From positions 1 to 16,403 of the forward strand of contig JBPCVX010000348.1 in assembly GCA_051010095.1 (NCBI GenBank): DNA of 16,403 nt. Direction: 5' to 3'. This DNA is from CAJQND01 sp051010095 (GTDB lineage Bacteria; Pseudomonadota; Alphaproteobacteria; Rhizobiales; CAJQND01). The position numbers and the translations under genes were made by a program. The notes below the pieces were generated by a model. The model was not told the origin of the DNA. It made no database searches and saw only the letters and a list, made by a program, of their open reading frames with translations. Positions 13,585 to 16,403 of the stretch are shown here, one piece after another; the first letter of the stretch is position 1, and each line of letters opens with the position of its first letter.

Positions 13585-15012
13585 ATGGGTGAGAGCGAGC
13601 GTTTCTATAATGAAATGACGGGTGATGGTGCTTCAGCGCGCGAACCCTATCAAAATTATGAAACTTGGCTGCAAGGCGAAAACATCACCGATCTGCGCCG
13701 TAAATCAGCAGAAGCCGAAGCAGTGTTCCGCCGCACCGGCATCACTTTCAATGTTTATGGGAATGACGAGGCGACCGAGCGACTGATCCCGTTTGATATT
13801 GTGCCGCGCATTCTTTCCGCCCGTGAATGGGTGAAACTTTCACGCGGCATTGAACAGCGGGTGCGCGCCATCAATGCGTTCCTGCACGACATCTACCACC
13901 GCCAGGAGATCTTGCGCGCGGGCCGGGTTCCTATCGAGCTGATCGCCCAAAATGAGGCTTTTCTGCCGCAGATGATCGGCGTCTCACCACCGGGTGATGT
14001 GTACACGCACATTGTTGGTGTGGATTTGGTGCGCACCGGAGAAAACCAGTTCCATGTGCTGGAAGATAATGCGCGCACACCTTCTGGTGTCTCCTACATG
14101 CTGGAGAACCGGGAAACCATGCTGCATATGTTCCCGGAATTGTTTACCCAGAACCATGTTCAAAATGTTGGTGACTACCCCAAAAATTTGCGTCGTTCTT
14201 TAAGTGGGTGCGTGCCTGGTGCGTGTGAGGGGACGCCTGTTGTGGCGGTTCTTACACCGGGCTTGCACAATTCGGCTTATTTTGAACATGCCTTCCTGGC
14301 TGATCAGATGGGAGTTGAGCTTGTTGAGGGCACTGATTTGCGGGTGGTCGACGGGCGCATTTGCATGCGTACCACACAGGGCTATACGCCTATCGATGTG
14401 CTGTACCGCAGGGTTGATGATGAGTTTCTTGACCCGCTAAATTTTCTTCCAGACTCAATGTTGGGTGTTCCCGGCATAATGGATGTTTATCGCGCAGGCG
14501 GCATCACCATTGCCAATGCCCCGGGCACTGGTATTGCTGATGACAAGGCTATCTACTCGTATATGCCTGAAATTGTTGAGTTTTATACCGGTGAAAAAGC
14601 ACTGCTTGAGAATGTTCCCACATTCCGATGTTCCGAAGCGGATTCCCTGTCTTACGTGCTGGATAATCTGAGTGAACTGGTGGTGAAAGAGGTGCATGGG
14701 TCTGGTGGTTATGGAATGCTGGTTGGGCCTGCAGCAAGCAAGCGCGAGCTTTCAGCGTTCGCTAAAAAGCTCAAGGCCAACCCAGATAACTATATCGCGC
14801 AACCCACATTGGCGCTTTCCACCGTGCCCATTCTTGCTGCAAAAGGGTTGGCACCACGCCATGTGGATTTGCGGCCCTTTGTATTGGTATCGCCAGAGAA
14901 AATACGCATTACGCCTGGTGGGCTCACGCGGGTGGCGCTCAAAGAAGGGTCGCTTGTTGTGAACTCTTCGCAAGGTGGTGGCACCAAAGATACCTGGGTC
15001 CTGGAGGAGTAA
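13585..15012 (+). CDS. Circularly permuted ATP-grasp protein (CP_ATPgrasp, former DUF404/407)
   Basis: 475-residue predicted peptide/amide ligase that would join a carboxylate and an amine via an acyl phosphate. Seen blocks: RRTGITFNVYG (49-59), IPFDIVPRILSAREW (68-82), VLEDNARTPSGVSYMLENR (158-176, acidic/Asn residues fitting metal-ATP), DVLYRRVDDEFLDPL (271-285), ANAPGTGIADDKAIYSYMP (310-328), VVKEVHGSGGYGMLVGP (366-382, the glycine-rich ATP loop with its preceding Lys), YIAQPTLALSTVP (403-415), RHVDLRPFVL (425-434) and NSSQGGGTKDTWVL (460-473). ATG at 13585 gives the family start (RFYNEM); the ribosome site is poor (GAGAGGGAG is about 15 nt away). Fully aligned with the next two genes, 9 and 5 nt apart: the known ATP-grasp / alpha-E / transglutaminase cluster. 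Whether it shares the tct-akr transcript across the 49-bp gap is open. Family sure; product unknown. Confidence 0.93.
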   Translation: MGESERFYNEMTGDGASAREPYQNYETWLQGENITDLRRKSAEAEAVFRRTGITFNVYGNDEATERLIPFDIVPRILSAREWVKLSRGIEQRVRAINAFLHDIYHRQEILRAGRVPIELIAQNEAFLPQMIGVSPPGDVYTHIVGVDLVRTGENQFHVLEDNARTPSGVSYMLENRETMLHMFPELFTQNHVQNVGDYPKNLRRSLSGCVPGACEGTPVVAVLTPGLHNSAYFEHAFLADQMGVELVEGTDLRVVDGRICMRTTQGYTPIDVLYRRVDDEFLDPLNFLPDSMLGVPGIMDVYRAGGITIANAPGTGIADDKAIYSYMPEIVEFYTGEKALLENVPTFRCSEADSLSYVLDNLSELVVKEVHGSGGYGMLVGPAASKRELSAFAKKLKANPDNYIAQPTLALSTVPILAAKGLAPRHVDLRPFVLVSPEKIRITPGGLTRVALKEGSLVVNSSQGGGTKDTWVLEE

Positions 15013-15021
15013 CACGCAGCC

Positions 15022-15963
15022 ATGCTTGGCAAAACCGCAGGTGGCCTTTATTGGATGTTCCGCTATCTCGAACGCAGCGAGAACACGGCGCGCTTGCTTG
15101 AAGCTGGATTTCGCATTGCGCTCACCCGCTCACATGCTGCAGAAGATGAGTGGAAGTCTGTGGTAACAACTGCAGGCGCGCTCCACGCATATGAAGAAAA
15201 ATACCAGCAATTCGAGGCATCCAACGTCATCAATTTTTTGCTTCGTGATGGCGATAATCCCTCAAGTGTTGTCAGTGTTATTGAGGCTGCCCGCTCAAAC
15301 GCGCGCATGGTGCGCACAGCCCTTACCCGCGAAGTGTGGGAAGCAACCAATGAATGCTGGATGACACTTAAGGCATTACTGGCCGAGCCGGTGCGCGAAC
15401 GTGATCTGCCTGCTGTTCTTGGAACCATACGCCAGCAAAGCGCGCTGGTGCGCGGTGCCTTGCACGGCACCATGTTGCGTAATGATATCTATGACTTCGC
15501 GCGCATTGGCACGTTCCTTGAGCGTTCCGACAACACGGCACGCATTCTGGATGTTAAATATTATGTTCTGTTGCCGTCGATTTCATCGGTGGGATCATCA
15601 CTTGATAATGTGCAGTGGGAAACCATTTTGCGATCGGTATCATCGCAGCGCGCATTCCGCTGGATTTATGGCGCTGAAGTGCGGCCTAAAAATATTGCTG
15701 ATTTTCTGATACTTGATCAGCGTATGCCGCGATCGCTAACTTTTTGCTGTAGCAAACTTGTTGCCAACCTCAATTATCTCGCCGACGATTACGGTACATC
15801 GCAAAAAAGTCGCGATATGGCAGTGACACTCCATGAAAATGTGAAGCAACACACGATTGATAGTATTATCGATGAAGGTCTGCATGAATTTATCGAAGAA
15901 TTTATACTCGATAACAACGCTTTAGGTGCGCAGATTGAAATCGACTACCGGTTTGCGGAGTAG
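15022..15963 (+). CDS. Alpha-E domain protein (former DUF403)
   Basis: 313-residue, almost wholly alpha-helical cytosolic protein, the standard length of the alpha-E family, which is nearly always encoded beside the circularly permuted ATP-grasp protein. The start MLGKTAGGLYWMFRYLERSE is diagnostic. An octapeptide recurs with one change: ERSENTAR (17-24) and ERSDNTAR (167-174), 150 residues apart, suggesting two related helical halves. AARSNARMVRTALTREVWE (89-107) is another conserved block. ATG at 15022 lies 9 nt after the preceding stop, and GGAGGAG of its ribosome site overlaps the end of the ATP-grasp gene (about 15003-15009). The molecular role is not established; a scaffold or partner of the ligase is the usual proposal. 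Confidence 0.93.
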   Translation: MLGKTAGGLYWMFRYLERSENTARLLEAGFRIALTRSHAAEDEWKSVVTTAGALHAYEEKYQQFEASNVINFLLRDGDNPSSVVSVIEAARSNARMVRTALTREVWEATNECWMTLKALLAEPVRERDLPAVLGTIRQQSALVRGALHGTMLRNDIYDFARIGTFLERSDNTARILDVKYYVLLPSISSVGSSLDNVQWETILRSVSSQRAFRWIYGAEVRPKNIADFLILDQRMPRSLTFCCSKLVANLNYLADDYGTSQKSRDMAVTLHENVKQHTIDSIIDEGLHEFIEEFILDNNALGAQIEIDYRFAE

Positions 15964-15968
15964 AGCTT

Positions 15969-16403
15969 ATGCGCGTTCATGTTTCACACAAAACTGTCTA
16001 TTCCTACGACACGCCCGTGCCGTATGGTCTTCAGCAGGTGCGCCTCACGCCAAAATCGCGCGCCGGGCAAAGCGTTATTCACTGGCAGATGGATGTGTCA
16101 GGTGGTGCGAAAGAGCTTGAATTCGAAGACCAGCACAACAACACGGTTGTGTTGCTGAGCCATCAAGATGACTGTAGCGAATTGATTTTGAGGTGTTCAG
16201 GTGAAGTGGACACCGCCGATAATGCAGGCGTCTTGGGGGCACACGGTGGATTTGCGCCGTTGTGGTATTTTCTGCGCCAAACGTCCCTGACCAAGCCTGG
16301 GGATCACGTTCGCGCATTGGTGCAAAGCCTTAGCGCGCCATATGATGACACGATTGCAAAAATGCACGCTCTATCTGAGCTTTTAGTTGGCAAAGTATCT
16401 TAC
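15969..16403 (+). CDS. Transglutaminase-like protein, N-terminal part (runs off the right edge)
   Basis: The first 145 codons of a gene cut by the window end. The protein starts MRVHVSHKTVYSYDTPVPYG and continues with VRLTPKSRAGQ, the N-terminal beta domain found before the transglutaminase-like cysteine-peptidase core (consensus hxTxYxYxxPV...  RLxPR). The catalytic Cys-His-Asp core is expected downstream and is not in the window. ATG at 15969 is 5 nt after the alpha-E stop, and GGAG (15957-15960) within the end of that gene serves as ribosome site with 8 nt spacing. In this cluster it probably acts on the amide bonds made or used by the ATP-grasp protein, as a peptidase or an acyl transferase. 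No frameshift is seen up to the edge. Confidence 0.88.
   Translation, partial: MRVHVSHKTVYSYDTPVPYGLQQVRLTPKSRAGQSVIHWQMDVSGGAKELEFEDQHNNTVVLLSHQDDCSELILRCSGEVDTADNAGVLGAHGGFAPLWYFLRQTSLTKPGDHVRALVQSLSAPYDDTIAKMHALSELLVGKVSY

Noticed and set aside
1..16403. Mobile element, prophage, CRISPR array, or RNA genes.
   Set aside because: No transposase or integrase, no direct-repeat array, and no tRNA or rRNA-like stretch was seen; gaps between genes are short, the longest being 154 bp.

Overview
The window looks like chromosomal DNA from an alphaproteobacterium, probably free-living and possibly marine. The reasons are intermediate G+C by eye, dense short operons, and a gene repertoire typical of that class: a tripartite tricarboxylate transporter (TTT), an aspartate dehydrogenase, a modABC operon, and the circularly permuted ATP-grasp / alpha-E / transglutaminase set. 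No rRNA, tRNA, CRISPR array, insertion sequence or prophage gene is visible. The lineage is an inference from gene content, not from a marker gene.

Layout, left to right. (1) 1-191, minus: 5' end of a small exported protein. (2) 346-2908, minus: modA-modB-modC, a molybdate ABC importer with tight or overlapping junctions. (3) 3003-3764, plus: a short-chain dehydrogenase divergent from modA. (4) 3884-5956, plus: an SBP56-family protein (selenium-binding protein / methanethiol oxidase) followed 15 bp later by a histidine-bearing polytopic membrane protein. The pair ends at a hairpin shared with a convergent peroxiredoxin-like gene (6017-6553, minus). (5) 6633-9253, minus: aspartate dehydrogenase and a gamma-glutamyltransferase-family Ntn-hydrolase, only 2 nt apart. 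(6) 9392-13535, plus: tctC, tctB, tctA and an aldo/keto reductase, divergent from block 5 across a 138-bp region holding a perfect 12-bp palindrome and a second inverted repeat. (7) 13585-16403, plus: circularly permuted ATP-grasp protein, alpha-E protein and the N-terminal part of a transglutaminase-like protein that runs off the right edge.

The most interesting unit is blocks 5+6. It reads as a divergently transcribed uptake-and-catabolism module: a carboxylate importer, a cytosolic Ntn amidohydrolase/acylase, an NAD(P)-dependent aspartate (or imino acid) dehydrogenase and an aldo/keto reductase. The GGT-like enzyme keeps the nucleophilic Thr but appears to lack the residues that recognise a gamma-glutamyl group in classical GGT, so its substrate is probably something else. 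The second interesting unit is the SBP56 gene with its membrane partner. If the enzyme is a methanethiol oxidase, its products are formaldehyde, H2S and H2O2, and a redoxin gene lies directly opposite. The third is the ATP-grasp / alpha-E / transglutaminase cluster, a conserved set predicted to make or modify peptides but whose product is, to my knowledge, not established.
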